Source of the DNA: Zonotrichia leucophrys gambelii
Lineage: Eukaryota; Chordata; Aves; Passeriformes; Passerellidae
Direction: 5' to 3'
NCBI RefSeq assembly: GCF_028769735.1
Contig: NC_088171.1
Location: 80,838,716 to 80,902,715, forward strand
Length of the DNA stretch: 64,000 nucleotides
The notes below the pieces were generated by a model. That model was not told where the DNA came from, made no database searches, and saw nothing but the letters and a program-made list of their open reading frames with translations. Below, piece by piece: positions 39,761 through 54,109 of the stretch. A program made the translations under genes and the position numbers. Numbering within the stretch: the first letter of the stretch is position 1; each line of letters opens with the position of its first letter.

Positions 39761-41024
39761 GTGTGAATCACTCTGAGTAGGCACCCGGCTGCAAGGGAAG
39801 AAATATGGCCTGGAGAGGATTTTTAGCAGCTCAATTTGTCTGGCAGTAGTGAAGCATTCATTGCCTGCCCCAAGTACCGTGAAGCACTTGCCCAGCAGAG
39901 CCAAAGTTCTGATATTAGTTTCTTCCTCAAACATGCACATTCTCTTCCTTCTTGTTGCTCTTCTCTAAGTAGATTATAACTTCAATTTCTGGCAATCTCA
40001 AGCCTGGTTTTGGAAGGGTATTTAAACCTGCAGACCAGCTTTCTAGCTCAGTAGCTCCTTGATTGTCAGGATTGCCTTCAGCACCATTTGTGGCTTGTCC
40101 TCTTTTCCAGAGATTTCTTTCTGCCATAATCTCTCCAAAACAGAGGTTTTTTACTTTTTCCTTTATCTTGTCTCTGTCCTCCTCAGCAGCAGAGGTCATG
40201 GGCTAATACTGGAAAACCTTACCATGCTCAAATTTTTGGACTTCATAAACTTAAACTTATAGCAAAGTGTTAGAGTTTCAAGGCTGTCTCATGTCAAGGA
40301 AATGGTTTCAGTGCAGGCTCCCATGAAGAAGCTCTGAGGGAAGTGTGCTGCCTGGCTGTTATTAAATTAAATGATGTTAATGCCCAGGAAATATTTCCTG
40401 AGATGTGGAAAGATTATTCATACAGAAACACTTCCACAGTTACAGGTTTTTACTAGAAGAACATGGATAAAATTAGGTATACCCATGAACATTTGTGCAA
40501 AAGTGAAATACTCTGATAGAAATAGAGATGTTGGCATGGCCTACAGCCTCTGGTAGTTTCCAGAGACACAAGGAGAACCTGAATCACAATGTAAGTCTGT
40601 AAATAAAAAGAAATATATGTTAAGCTGAATGCACCACACTTAATTTAGCCATCTTTTTACCCCAGCACTGTGGTGCCAGTTTCCACAGTAGCACCTGGTA
40701 ATGGGAAAAAATAAAAGCCTTCTATTTTAAAATAATTAAATGTTAACACTTTTCTAATAAATATAAATAGGAGCACAGTACAAAATTAGCACAGATCCTG
40801 CAGATGGTAGAAAGAAATGTTTTCACTTGGTAATAATGACAATGAGTAACTGATTTCTGATTCTCTTGCCTTTAAGAAGCTAATTATGAACCCTTCCACA
40901 AAATTCTATTTTGTAATTTTTTCTATTTGTTTTACTGTCAGGGAAAAAAATACATGGAAAAATCTGACATTTTAGCAAGGATAACAGAGGAATCCCATGG
41001 ATGCCTTGTGCAGAAGGTGAGGTC

Positions 41025-41081
41025 AAGCAGCTGTTGCTAGATCCTTTCCAACTCAGGCTCTTCTGTGATTCTGTGATTCAA
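41025..41081 (+). mobile_element. CR1 LINE, very short 3' tail
   Basis: The end CTAGATCCTTTCCAACTCAG followed by two ATTCTGTG-type octamers (TTCTGTGATTCTGTGATTC) is the hallmark 3' terminus of CR1, which usually ends in short octamer repeats rather than poly(A). Only about 55 bp can be recognised, so this is a strongly 5'-truncated insertion. The 5' edge is approximate. Confidence 0.78.
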
Positions 41082-42366
41082 CTTATGCTCGCTCCTTCTT
41101 CCATCTGCTTGATTGGTTGACTCGGTTGATCTCTGTCTGAGATAAAATAGTTTAAACTGTTATTCTTCTCAGTTTTGACAAACAAGATCCTTCGCAGCTA
41201 GAATGACAGTTTCTGCCTATGAACAATTGGATTTAAGAAACTCCTTTTAAAGAGGGCCCGTGTATGACTGCATCACCTGCTTAAAATCTGTAAATACCAT
41301 TTCTGATTGAAAGGTAGAAGTGGATAATCCACTTTTAGAAAGTACATGATGATAAAGAGCTGCAGCTATAAATGTCAGGAGAAACTGGTTTTTTCCTGTG
41401 TTAGCAGCCAGTCTCCTGCTTATTTTGGTTGACAATAAAGTGTCAGAGATTTAACTGTTGTCTACTAAAAATATATAAATTATAAAAATTAGCACATTAA
41501 AAAACTTAAAAAGCAGAAACTAACACTATACATATATGCTAAATATAGATAGCTAGATATTGACTCAGTGTACTTCATTCGCATTTTTATTCACTGAATT
41601 AAATGGCTTATATTCCATTCCTGCAAAATGTTACAAGATACTGCATACAAAATATTTCTTTCAAAGAAGTATTAGTTCTCCAAGTGTCCTTAGCCCACAG
41701 TCAAGCTGGACAGGAAAAGATTTCATTTACTTCCCAGACTTTGGATTGCAGTATTCATTAGTGCTGTCTTTAATTTCAGCTGTGGTCAATTTGGGTTTTG
41801 GCCTGGTTGGTCCCCTGTTTTCACCCCATGTTATGCAATATTATTGCATGGTCCTGTTTCAGTTTTAGTAGCTGCTGTGTGTTTATAAGGAGGGGCTTAT
41901 AACCTTATGGATCAACTCTCAGTGTCACTGAAAGCAATTACATGTTGTTCACCTTAGATCTGTCTGGTGAGAGTTAAGTACTGCAGGTGAAAGCTCCTTT
42001 TGATTGCATGCTGCTTCTTAGCATGTGCATAAATTATTGGCAGATTGGTCAAGTCACTCCAGAAGGCCCCTTTGAGCCCTGCATCTGCCTTTGCTAACCT
42101 GTGTAGTTGTAAGGTAGTGAGCCTGCAGTGATATGAAAAGCATGGTTAAGGGAGTATTCTATTTAAATGGACCTTTTAGCTCACTTCAGTGGAAGATTTA
42201 ATTGGATTTCATTTTTTTTAAAGTAATTCTAGGCAATTATTTAGAATATTTAACTTCCTAGTAGAATGGCAGTTCTTCTGTTGGGGGTTCCCAAAGTCAT
42301 AATCACACGGCTGCAATTGTTTTCTATTTGTAATGTTATTTTCTAATTGGACTTTGTAAGGTACTT

Positions 42367-42418
42367 AGTATACATATATACTATATATATATGTATATAT
42401 AGTACTATATATAGTACT
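42367..42418. repeat. AT-rich palindromic microsatellite
   Basis: Interrupted TA runs containing repeated AGTACTATATA/TATATAGTAC units, so the block is both tandem and self-complementary. GTACTTAG-type sequence occurs at both ends. Confidence 0.93.
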
Positions 42419-43559
42419 TAGGATCTTGAAGCAGTTCAATTTAATAATTTAATAGTTTTCTGCAAACGTGCCCTTGACATACCTGAGTTACTGGAGTGTG
42501 TAAACACAGATGTTAAATTTTATTGTGATATAAACATTCATTTGGAGCTGGCACCTATTTGTAATCTTATTGCTCTCTGCAAATTTGATTTGAAAATGAA
42601 TAAAGGCTCTTTTATCCCATTCTGAGATGACTTTCCCACAGCCTTAAGTAAAAAAAAAAACCAACCAAAACCACCAAACTCTTCTGTGAGTTCTGTATTC
42701 TTACAGTATTTCACCTTGATGTAATTCCTTAAATCTCTATTATATCCCTTTTCCTTTGCAGGTTTATATTAGGTATTGCTCCAGTATTGCTCGTATAAAG
42801 TATCCCATTTCTTAGCTGTATTCAAGTTTTGAAATGGAGCATTGCAAGTGTAAGGAAGCCTGACCAGAGAAAGGCCTAATTAATTAGCAGCTCTTGATAT
42901 GTAATGTAAAAAGATAAGTAGGAAGATAAATGTACAAAGTGGCTTGCTGTTGGTTGTAACCAAAGAGACGATTTCAGCATTACACAAACTGAAAAGCAGA
43001 TTATAAAGATAGGTGATTTAGGTTCAGATACATTTCCTGCCTATCACAAGCTTTTCAAACAGATGACCTGGAAAGCCATATATGTGTGTTTAAATTGTTA
43101 TGGTGGCATAATGTTCTAAGACTGCTGCTACAAGGTTGACATAGCTCTGGTCCAATATATGCTTAGCTAAGAGAATAAGACTGCCAAATATCCTTTGGGG
43201 CCCATAACTTTATGTAGCAAAGGAAAATGTAGATGTGGGATAAATGCAGAAAGTACACAAGTGCCTCTTAAGGTGCAGCTCCTCCACCTCCAGTGTCTGT
43301 GTCCTGTCAAGTCAGAGAAATTAGAAAGGTTAAGCATGGAGTTAGATAACTGCTAGCACAGAGCACTGCTTTTAGAAGTGATGATTTTGATTTTAGCAGG
43401 AAAATATGTTCATTCATTTCTTACTTAGTGTCTGCCCTGAACATAAGCGAATTCTCTTTGGTAACTTCAAACAAGTGTTTTGAGGAACTCTGCCAAGCAG
43501 AGGCAGGTGCCTTACAGACTTGAATTATTTTTCCACCAACAGATTTAGGATAAGATTAA

Positions 43560-43840
43560 CAAATTACAAATCTACTTGCCTGGGCACTAAAGTTTGCTTG
43601 TATGTTTTAAACGATTTTTATTCAAAATGGAGATTTAAAGGGCATTAGCTCTAATAAACCTTTCCTACTCCTTCGTTAAATGGATGTAATTGCAAGTACA
43701 ATATCCTACCACAATCAATTTTAAAAGTTGATTAAAGCTTATGAAGTAATTTACTTCTAATTAGGTGTTTTAAATAAAAGTTGTTTTCAACATTAACAAG
43801 ATTATTTGTGTAATGAAAATTCCTATCTGTTTACTCTGGA
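43560..43840. promoter_or_regulatory. Candidate conserved intronic element (TAAT-rich)
   Basis: Non-repetitive AT-rich block with ACGATTTTTATT, GATGTAATTGCAAG, TTCTAATTAGG and GTAATGAAAATT. The composition and motif density resemble deeply conserved elements. Conservation was not tested. Confidence 0.3.
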
Positions 43841-44633
43841 TCGAAGCCAGTGGCTCAATAAGGAATTACATATTGTAGTTTCTTCAGTATTTCTTTCAAG
43901 TATAAGAGCCTTTTCAGTTCCCTGAGGTTACATGGTAATTTGACTCCCTCCTTTAGCTTGAGACACATTTAAGCAAACCTCCTCACTTCAACCTCCACCC
44001 TGAGTTATTTGAACCACTGAGAATTTTAAAAAAAAAGCCAGACTCTGTCAAATTCCCTGCAAGTCTCAGCTTGCCTTTAAAACAATGTGTTTCATCTCAC
44101 AGCCAAAACTTTGCACAGGCTAGTTTGTCACTTTATACTGTTACATCTAAAATCTTTTGGGAGGACAAAAGGAAACCAAAGGTTTTTTAACTCAGAAAGA
44201 CCACTTGTTACTGCTACCTTGATAAAATTTGGCTTAATCCAGGCCATTATCAAAGCTAAGCAAAAGCAAAATAAATGAAAGCATGTGGTCTGCAGGAGCA
44301 GCTGCTCAGGTTGATCTCACTGAAGGTCCAAGTGCCCCAACACAACTTCAAACAACTCCACGAAGGCAGTACAAACCCTGTGGCAGGGTGAGTGGGCTGC
44401 ATGCAACTCTATTTATCCACCCCAGGCATCAGTTACTTTAAGGTTTTACAGACAGTCTCCAAAAATCAATATTGCATCATCATCATTATTTTCATAAAAT
44501 ACTTGAATTTTGTATTTTGTACTATTTGTACTTCTCCAGACTAATAGGCTGACCTTTCATAGTCAGTGGATGTGCTACAGCCAGGCACAGCTGTGTGTTT
44601 TACTTTACAGTATAATTCTAGAGTGTGACAGAG

Positions 44634-44682
44634 TTTAAATTTAGATTTAGATTTTAAATCTAAATTTAGATTTAGATTTTAA
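44634..44682. repeat. Palindromic TTTAGA direct repeat
   Basis: A 22-bp block, TAAATTTAGATTTAGATTTTAA, occurs at 44636-44657 and 44661-44682 (period 25). Inside it, AAATTTAGATTT (44637-44648) faces its exact complement AAATCTAAATTT (44656-44667), so the array can also fold back. Strongly AT-rich. Confidence 0.95.
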
Positions 44683-47600
44683 CATCACCTACAGAAAATA
44701 CTGCCATTACTTCTGGAAATGTGGAAGTGGTTTTCGAACAAATTCAGAGCAGGAATTAATTGGAATTTTATGAAGTTTTCATATGAACCCAGTGTGGAAC
44801 CACTCACCAAAACACCAAATCTCTGTACTCATTTTCCTTGCAAAACAGGAAGGTAAAAGGTTCTACAGCTTCTACTCATATGATGTTGGGATACTGATTT
44901 CCAGCCTATAGGCTGTGACATCTTCAAGAAATTCCAGAAAAATCCTATTTATAGTTCATATGTACCAGGAAATCTAAAAGTAATTTAATAAATTGTGTAA
45001 TTTTTCTTCAGAAATTATGCTGTCTTTTCAAATAACACTTGGGCAAACAATGTTGACAGTTCAACTGGATCATTTAACACCATATCTATTACAATTTTAC
45101 TGTCTAATTATAAAACAATCTTTGCCCCCTTTCTCAATATGCTGTCACTATTTTAGCTCTGAAAATGGGAAAACCCACTGATAGAATCTGTTGTCTTCAT
45201 GAAGATTTATTCTCAACTTTTTCTGAATCATCAGATTAACTTCTTCACCCCCTGCTGCTCCCAGTTAAATCAGGAGATGTGTTAAAATAGCTACTTTCTC
45301 AAATCTTACACCCTGCTTTCCTAGCAACAGGCTGGGGTACTGATTTATCGTGTAAGGTGTTAAATCCAAAGGATTTTTAGAGGTGGGAGGGAATGTACTG
45401 TTCCACAGCAATAGCAGACCTTCCCCAGGCTGGCAGTGCCTGTTTCCCTGGCGGTGAATGTGGCAGAGCAGAAGAAGGCGCTGGTGCTGAGGTCTCTGCT
45501 GGAACAGTGCAATGCTCCTGCCAGGGCAGTCCCTCTCCTCTCTCTTAGGGCTCTGCTTGGGCTGCTTTAATCTGTGTTCTCATCACAGCCTGCTTCCTTC
45601 TCCCTATTCCTAGGCATTCACACTCATTTGTCCTGCATTTACCACCCTCAGTAGCAACACAAAACCCAAGGTGCTCCCTTTTTGCTCTCCTTTTCTCTCT
45701 AAGCGGGAATAACTGTTTTTCTCTTGTACAGTGAGATGCATCTTCTATAGAAAATTCATTCAAGTTTTGCCCATGTTTCAGTTCATGGAGCAGTGAAACT
45801 GATTTCATAATTTACTTGTTAATATATTACATAAATAATTTTCTTTTTTTATTTTTTTTTACTTCGGTCAAATTTTAAGTTTAAGAGGAAATATCAAACA
45901 GGGTAATCTGGAGTGATAAATAGAGGACATCTGTTGCAGCATATGGCTTGACATAAGAGCTGCATTGAACTTTTTCAGCAAGTAGTAATTCTTTGGAAAA
46001 AGTCAGCTGGACATACAGTTTTGATGGGCCTGCCTGAATGATGGATTATTAAAATTGCAGTTTGAAACCACTCTGTATTTTGAAATGTTTGAGATTTGCC
46101 ACACCAAGTACTTAAATTTGATTTTGAAAATGTTTTTTTCTTTAGAAAAAGATTGGAATATTTCACTTTTCATTTACAAAATGAAAGTTTGAGGTTATGG
46201 TGAAACATGTTCATTCTGTGGTCAAATTATTGTTTTCACTATGCCCAGTAATTTTATTATTTTTATTTATTTTTAAAATTTTATTTGTTGTTTTTAAGTT
46301 CAAAGGCCAACTTCCCTTCTTCCCTACCAAATGTTATTTACATTTAATGTTATTTACAGTGTTCTCTTTTTCTTAGGAACAATTTGGTTAGTAAATGTTT
46401 TTTTCTTTCTTGTTTTTTAGCAGCTATACACCAAGGCTTTCATTTTGCACATAGATGCAATTTTATAGATAGGACTAACTTTCTAACTGGATCTTTTTAG
46501 AAAGGACTTTTGTATTTAGAGCTGTAACTTAATGTTCAGCTTTAGTTATAACATTTTTATTCTCTGTATTAGGGTCTGTTATCAAACATGTGTTTTGATT
46601 TTGGGTGCTAATACAGGTGTAAGCACTGAGAAACACCTTGCCATTCATATATATCCATCCTTGTTAGGTTCCCTTGTTTTCTAATAAAGAACTTAATTTG
46701 GAGTGGCATTGCCATTAGTCATGTGTTAGGATAAAAGTTTTTTTGAAAGCAGTTGATGCATTTTTCTGTGTTTCTGTCACTTAGAATGAATTGGTTTTGG
46801 TTTGGCTTCAGTGTTTAACAACACTCCTTGGATTTCATCAGCCAGGAAAGGAAGTTAAGCAGGAACCTCTGATCTTTCCACAGTAACCTTGGTCAGCTCC
46901 TCCAGTATTTCCTCTGCTGTTTAACATGAAGGCTGATAACTCTCTAACATTCTTGGCTGATACTTCTTCCCTTCCACAGTTATGTGATAATTTTCAGTGT
47001 ACAGCAGAAAAAGAGGAGCAACCTTAGGTCAGAATTCAGTCCCATTAGAGAAATACAATAATGCAATAGCATTTGGGTGGAACTTGGTTTTAATACTAAA
47101 ATTGGCCTCTCCTTTTTGTTTTAATAAAATCCAAGATGTAATTTTCAGATGAAAAGAGCAGCAATTGAGAAAAAAAAGGGCTAGTTTTTCAGAGGAATTA
47201 TTTTTTTTTTTTTATACTCTATGTAGTCTTGTATTTTTATGTAGTCAAGATCAGTTGTATCTTTTCTAATAAAACAAAAAAAGTCACATCACAATAATCC
47301 TTTTCCTCTGTGGAAGCTTCTCCCTTGTGGATGAGTGGATGCAAAGGCAAAGAAATTACTGCTGCGACTTTGCTTAGCGTTCCATTAGCTCCTGCCTGCT
47401 CCTGGCTTTTCCTGAAGCTCAGTATTTTTCAGTGTGGAATTTTCCTAAATTACAGCAAGGTATGCATAGGTACTCGTTCACAAACCAGATAAAGATTTCA
47501 AGCAAACTGGTGAAAGTTCCTGATCTGTTATGCCAATTTTTAACTTACTTTCAGAGTGTGCTTTTAAGGAGATTCCTTCTGAGCTGTGTTGTTCAGGTGC

Positions 47601-49907
47601 CAGAACTTTTCAAATCAGCCACTTTTTCTTTCCTACAGAAAGTCTGTTAGTGAGCCAGGTTCTCATGGTTGAGCTGGTTGTGAAGTCTTACTGCACTTTG
47701 TATTAAGAAATGTTGTGGTTGATATTCAGCATCTCTGCAGCAGAACTGCTGTGATCTATCAGGAGCCCACACCTGCTGCCAGGGAGCAGATCCAGCTCTG
47801 CAGAGCAGCCTTGCAATTACAGCTGGGCCTCCAAGCAGCAGCCAGCAAATGACTTTTCTAGCACTTGGGAGTTTGGGGTAGAAGTTGTTTTTCCTAAGGA
47901 TTCCAGCAAAAGATCCCCTGTGCTTGGCTTCTGTGCAGGGTATTTAGCACTCAGATTTCAATCTTAATTGTCATGTTTGTGAGGGAAACTCCCAGTAGTA
48001 TTTCTGTGCCTTCAGCATATAAACAAAAATGCCTGCCAATGCTTTGGTCTCTATTTGTGGGATGCAGTCTCTCAGTAATATCAAATCGATTTCTGCATCA
48101 TTCCATGACCAAACTATTAAATTATCATGGAAAAGGAGAACCTGGATGTATTAGAATACTTTTGGATTTTTACAGAGAAGATGAAAGTTGACTTAAACAT
48201 CCCATATTGAGAAGAATCGGTCTTGTTTCTCCAAACAGTATTTGTTTACTTACAATCTTTTTACCATATAATTTATTTTTTAAAACATAGTGGTAGGGGC
48301 AATGCTTTTTGGAAAAGATGACTTTTCCAGTTTCTTGGTTTCCATTTATATTTGTAGTCTTAAGTTGTTCTGATAGGTTTGTTTTTTATATGTGTCATAA
48401 TTTGAGGTTGCATTAAATCATGCACTAAATAGTTGTTTAGACTTTCGTGGTTTTGCATATGTTCTCTTGCTATGATGGTGTTTTTTGCATAGATGTATGT
48501 GATCTCTATGTTCTTAACTTTGAATGGAATAAGGATAGCATGTGGCTTATCAGGTCTTGAGTTATATCTGTCTATAGATATACATATACCAGTTCTAGCT
48601 AAAACACCAGCATAAAAATGCATTGAAGTGTTTAATCACCGTGAGTTTGAGCTCCAGCCTGATTCAGAGATTATGGGGTTTTCACTCTGACTGCTCCAAT
48701 AAACTGAGCAACCCATTGGCCATAGCAGTTGCATGACCTCTGATAAACTGCTCCAGAAGATGCAACTTGATGCAGTAAGATCTCCAGAATAAGCACTCCT
48801 GTAGTCTTCTCTAAGAATCCTTCATCTGATGTCTGCTAGACTAATACTCAGACCCAAAATTCATCTTCTAACTGGAATGAACTGAATATTTTCAATACCA
48901 GTTTCTCCTCAGTTTTAAGTTTAAAATGTGATTGCAATATACTTTTTCACTGTATTTCCATTTTTTATATGTAGCGGTGAAAAACCTCAACCTGCAAAAA
49001 GACTTGCTCAGTCTGGTGTAGCTCTTTTTGTCTTTCTACAAATATTCTAATGTAACCAAAAAGTGATCTGAAATGGGAACACAAAATGCTTAATCTGAAT
49101 GCCTCACAGCTTTAAAAGCAAGAAGATAAGATATGAATGAAAGTGATTAAGAGGTGTCCAGCACTGATTAGTTCTTTGTTTCATACCTCTCACAAGAGTC
49201 AGTGTGTGGATGGTAAACAGTTGGGTTGGACTGTTGGGTTGTTGGGTGGATCCCACTTTTTGGCATCAACCACTGGTGGGTCCAGTCCCTTACCTTCCTG
49301 TGAGCAGCTGATGGCAATGCCCATTCTCCAGGGGTCAGTCAAGGCACTCTGAGGCTATTGCAGAGTTGCTTCTTGTGCTCAGAAACCCAGGTCAGGCAGG
49401 GCTTTCAGAATATTCTGTAAGCTTGTTACAGTAGCCCTAAAGGCATCTCATGAATAGACACTTGGAAAATAATGTTCAGAATCATGTGGTGAAAAGGTGG
49501 CTCTGGAATGGAAGGTGTACCAGGTAAAGGATTTATTTTATTGTCATTCTCCCTTGCAAAGTCAAAGCAGTAGATCATCTTCTCAGACCCCACATAAATC
49601 TAGCTCCAGGTTATCCTCAGCAAAAAGAGTGAGAAATGAATTGCCAGTGCCCTTTCTTAATTGCAAATTCTTAATTAAGAAGGTTACAAGGAGGTGTGTA
49701 GAATGCCAACCTCAGCATGTAGCAGACTGCCCTGCTTGTGAGAATAAATTGTAACATGTCAGGAGAAAATTTTTGATTAATATGGTTGGTAGTATTCAGT
49801 CTCACAATTAGATAAAACACATTGTTCTGGAGGGAAGAGGATTATCTCACTCTTTAAAACTGTGAGCAGTAAAAACTTGGAAGAGGGCATCAGGCGTACT
49901 GGGCAAT

Positions 49908-49953
49908 GCTTCTGCCTTGACTTGAATTTTGCTCGCTTCTGCCTTGACTTGAA
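49908..49953 (+). repeat. Spaced 19-bp direct repeat
   Basis: GCTTCTGCCTTGACTTGAA occurs at 49908-49926 and again at 49935-49953, separated by 8 bp (period 27). No element is visible between the copies, so slippage is likelier than a target duplication. Confidence 0.97.
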
Positions 49954-52225
49954 ATCATTTTAGGAGATGGTGTAATAGACATTTTAGCCTGGTGATCCCA
50001 TCATCCTCTTACTCTGAAGGTTTAATTTTCCAGTTAATCAGAGAAAAAGAGGGTTGAAAGAATATTTCTAGGCTCAGCTATTGCTGAATACCATATGTTC
50101 ATGTGAGTTTACTTTAAATTAGCAAGAATCTGAAGTGAATAGAAAATAGTTTTGACATACATGTTTTTAAGCATTTTTCTAGATGGGACTCTTATGTTTG
50201 CTTGTTTTGTATTCTTTTCTGCTTTTCCAGTTCATGACTGCTTCTTGAAACCCAAAATATTGTTTTGTTGCCATCAAAATACTCTCTTCTGCTTCACTTT
50301 TAAAATTGGACTTCTTTACAAAGTTACAGACTATTTTCTTGCATAAGAACTAAATTGAACTTTAAAGGGGGAAAGATTTGCATTCTGATTCTCTGCTTTT
50401 ATACCATGCACATCATTTACATCAGTCTAGATAAATGTATAAAAAAAAGGCAACTGTATTGTTGTTTTTACTGACAAAACCCAGCAAAATGCCAATGCTA
50501 GGTATTTCAAGAATAGTAGATGTGCTATTAAAGCTTTCCAAGAGCAAGAACACATAGAAAAGCAAATATAAATATCCTTATGAAGATCTTTATTCCTTTA
50601 AATGTGGAATTCCTTTTTATAATGACATTCAGAACAGAATTCAAAAAATACTCTTTTCCCTTTAAAGTAGCAATTCTTAATGAAAAAATGAATATTTTTA
50701 AAATGAACATTTTTCTTATTTCTGGGGTTTTTTGTCTGTAGCTGAAGTTGGTCTGCCTCATGCAGATCATGTTAATACGGTTTCTTTTACTGGTGTACTG
50801 ATCAAAGTTTTATATTAAACTGTGTAACTACCTTTGCAGATAGTTACATATAAAATAATTTACACATGAAATGGTATAACTGAAAGTCTCCCCATAGAGG
50901 TAATTAATTTCAAAGGGAAATCCAAAAATGTAAATTGATTCCTGTTAATTACACTGCTCTGTCAAAGCACAGAATGCTGAGGAAAATGATGAGCAAGAAG
51001 TGTTCTTGCTGCTTGTATTTATAAATATCTGAGTCTGTGTTCCTAAGGCCTTCCTTCAGCATTATCTCCCACAACACTCACTTGGATTTTCTGCAGTGTA
51101 TTTGTAACCTATGTGCAATGATGATGATGGTAGTAATTCTTCTCTTTTGGTTGAAAACTTTGATGGATGTAAAATCAAAACTCAATTTTGCCCCTCAAGA
51201 TAGATACGATGCATGTTGGCAAGGGGAGAGGCGTGATGAGGCAGCTTCCTCTTCCAGCTACTCCTGGGAGGGTGCTGAGCTAAAATAAAGGCCACTGGTT
51301 CTTCAGAACAGCAAATTGTCCTCCAGCCTCCCCCAGCAGTAAGAGCTGCCCAGCAGCAGCAGGCACTTGGCACAGCACTGAAGTCCCATGTGCTTTTCCA
51401 GCAAATACACAAATACACAAGTATGGGAGTGGAAAGCAGGGTCTTTTGCTCCTAACAATTTCTTGCCTGCCTTCTGTGTGGCACAGTTGCAGTGACCTTG
51501 ATCTTTGTAGATGTGCTTAGAAAACTTTGACTCTTGATTTCTCTTCTTCTTCTTTGGCACATTGCAAGTTGCTAGGGAAGGGATTTTGGTTTTTTTAAAC
51601 TTCACTAAATCTCCTTGTTAGTTGCACCACTGAGCTTGCTGTTTCCATGTAAAAATTGCAGTATTCTCTAATTTGTATAACTAAATATTTACAAAATATA
51701 ATATTACTTGCTTCAAGTGCTGCTGTATCAGGTGGTGGAGGAGGTCTTTTTGCTTGTAGTACCAGCAAGCCTAGACAGTTATTTCCATCACAGTGATGAT
51801 CACAGGGTGGAAGTTTTGTTCTCTCTATCAACAATGAAAGTTTTAGTGAATCAGAACCTGTTTTCTGCTACTGGTTTTTATTAAATTTACTTACAAGGAA
51901 GTTATCTGAAGACCAAGCCCTAAAAAATTCCTTGTAATACTCCTTCATTCCATGTGTGCTTCACAGCCTGTGTAGGCCTAGATCATAACCAGCTGCTCAG
52001 TTTTTAGGCAGAGCTCTGAGAAATTTCCAGTGCTCCTGTGTCTACATGTTTCATATTCAAAAGTCTGCAGGTGTGATTTAGCCCCATCTACAATGTAGTC
52101 TGTTTTATTTTTGACAGAAACAGCTAAATTAAACACACCAGTGCTGTTAAATATATTGGTTTGGATTGGGTTTTTTTAAACAAAAAAACCATTCAAACTT
52201 GTTTTGGAGAAGTCTTAATTATTAG

Positions 52226-52429
<204 letters not shown>

Positions 52430-54109
52430 TGAGTACTTCAGAGCCTGTGCTCTGCCTTAATCATCTTGCTTTTGTTTGAATTGCTATTCCTTATTCTTAA
52501 ACATCTATGAACAAATAATTGGTTTGTCCATCAAGAAAGATGATGACTTTCAGTGATGTAAACCCGAAGCTGGAAATTATTTAGAATACAAGCTTCAGGT
52601 CATTAAAAAACAATCTTTAGAAGGACTATTGGGGGTTTTCTGTTTTTCTTAGCTGTTTTCATCCAAGCTTGTATATTACATATATTTTCTCTCTTGTAGA
52701 TTTGTCTTATTTCCCCCATTTACTAAAATAAAGTCAATATGTTCTACCTATTACATCAAATTTAATCAGTACAAAGAATAATTAAGATGTTCACAAAAAG
52801 TAACATGTCTTAAAGGTTCCAGATGCCATTGCTGGAGTTGTGGTAAATATATAAGTAGATTTTTTTATGCTCTGGGAAGATGAGAATTTCAATAAGAGAC
52901 CAATCAATTTGACATTTTTCAACCAAAATACTTAAATAAATCTTCTAAAAATATGATAACTATTTATGTTTGTGTTTCAATGCCAAACTTCTATATACAA
53001 TTCAAAGGTGCATTTATATAAATATGTGCAATTTGATCTGTCCATTCCTAAAAGTCACTGTAGATGGGAGAATGAAAGTAGAATGAGCAAGAGGAGTTTC
53101 AGTTTTGACTAACTAAAGGACAGAGTCATAGCAATTTCTGAATTCCAATGCATATCATTCTTGTGAAATGTTTTAAGAAAATAGGCAGGTTTTTTTAAGT
53201 GTAGATTTTTTTTCTCCACATATATTGGAGAAAATAATCTGTCCCAGAGACATGAAAATAGATTAGTTAGTATTTTTACATACATCACAGAAAACAACAT
53301 AGTGAATAGTAAGTTAGTAAGTGTCAGTAAGGCAATCTATGTTGTATGCTGCATCCAAAGCAGGTATACATTAAAGACCTAAATTAAAAAATGATAGGAG
53401 GCAAAGTAAAATAGCAATATTTTTTATGTATCTGTAGCAAGCACCTTTTTGTCTTTGTGCTCTTTCATTAAATGAAATGTCCTCCTTTCCTAAGTTATAT
53501 TTGAAAAGTTTAAGGGAAAAAGCAATAAATACTATTGCCAGTTTATATGCAATCAGAAGAGAATGAAAGAGAAAAGATAATAACTTCCATATTGCAAATA
53601 TGGAATTAAATGCAGTATTGCGGTATTGGACTGCAGCCCAGGTGTGATTATGTGAATACCAGCTATCTTGGGGTATGTGACTGAAGCCAGGTGTTTGTAC
53701 CTGAGTTGTTTTGACTTTTTTTGAAAAGATGTAATTGTGTTGCATTGAATTCACATCACTACCAAAATAAGTTGCCATAATTGCTAGGAGGTGACAGAAG
53801 GTGTAACATGAAGATCTTTACTACATTAAAAGTCTCACATTTTCAGTATTTAATGTGTCTCTGTTAAAGAGCTGCCTCTGAAAGAAACTTCTGGTACAAA
53901 TTTGGGGCTTCCCAGTGTCCCCTCTCTGAGTGAGCGTGTCTGGTGTTGCTCTCCCCTCACCATAAGCTCCATCTTCCTGTTAATTTTTCTCAACTGCTTC
54001 TCAGCGACCAATGCTCATCCCTGATCCTGCAAACTTCAGTTTTTCGTGCCTCTTAGTTGATGGATTCATTGCACACTGGTCTTGAAATCTTTCTTCTTTC
54101 TGTTTTTTT

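Noticed and set aside
44634..44682. TTTAGA units as interstitial telomeric repeat
   Set aside because: The vertebrate telomere unit is TTAGGG. These units lack G runs and form an AT-rich palindrome.
53371..53778. Open frame of 135 codons on the - strand, the longest outside the exons
   Set aside because: No recognisable domain, no splice or promoter context, and composition typical of translated AT-rich intron. A run of this length is expected by chance in 64 kb.
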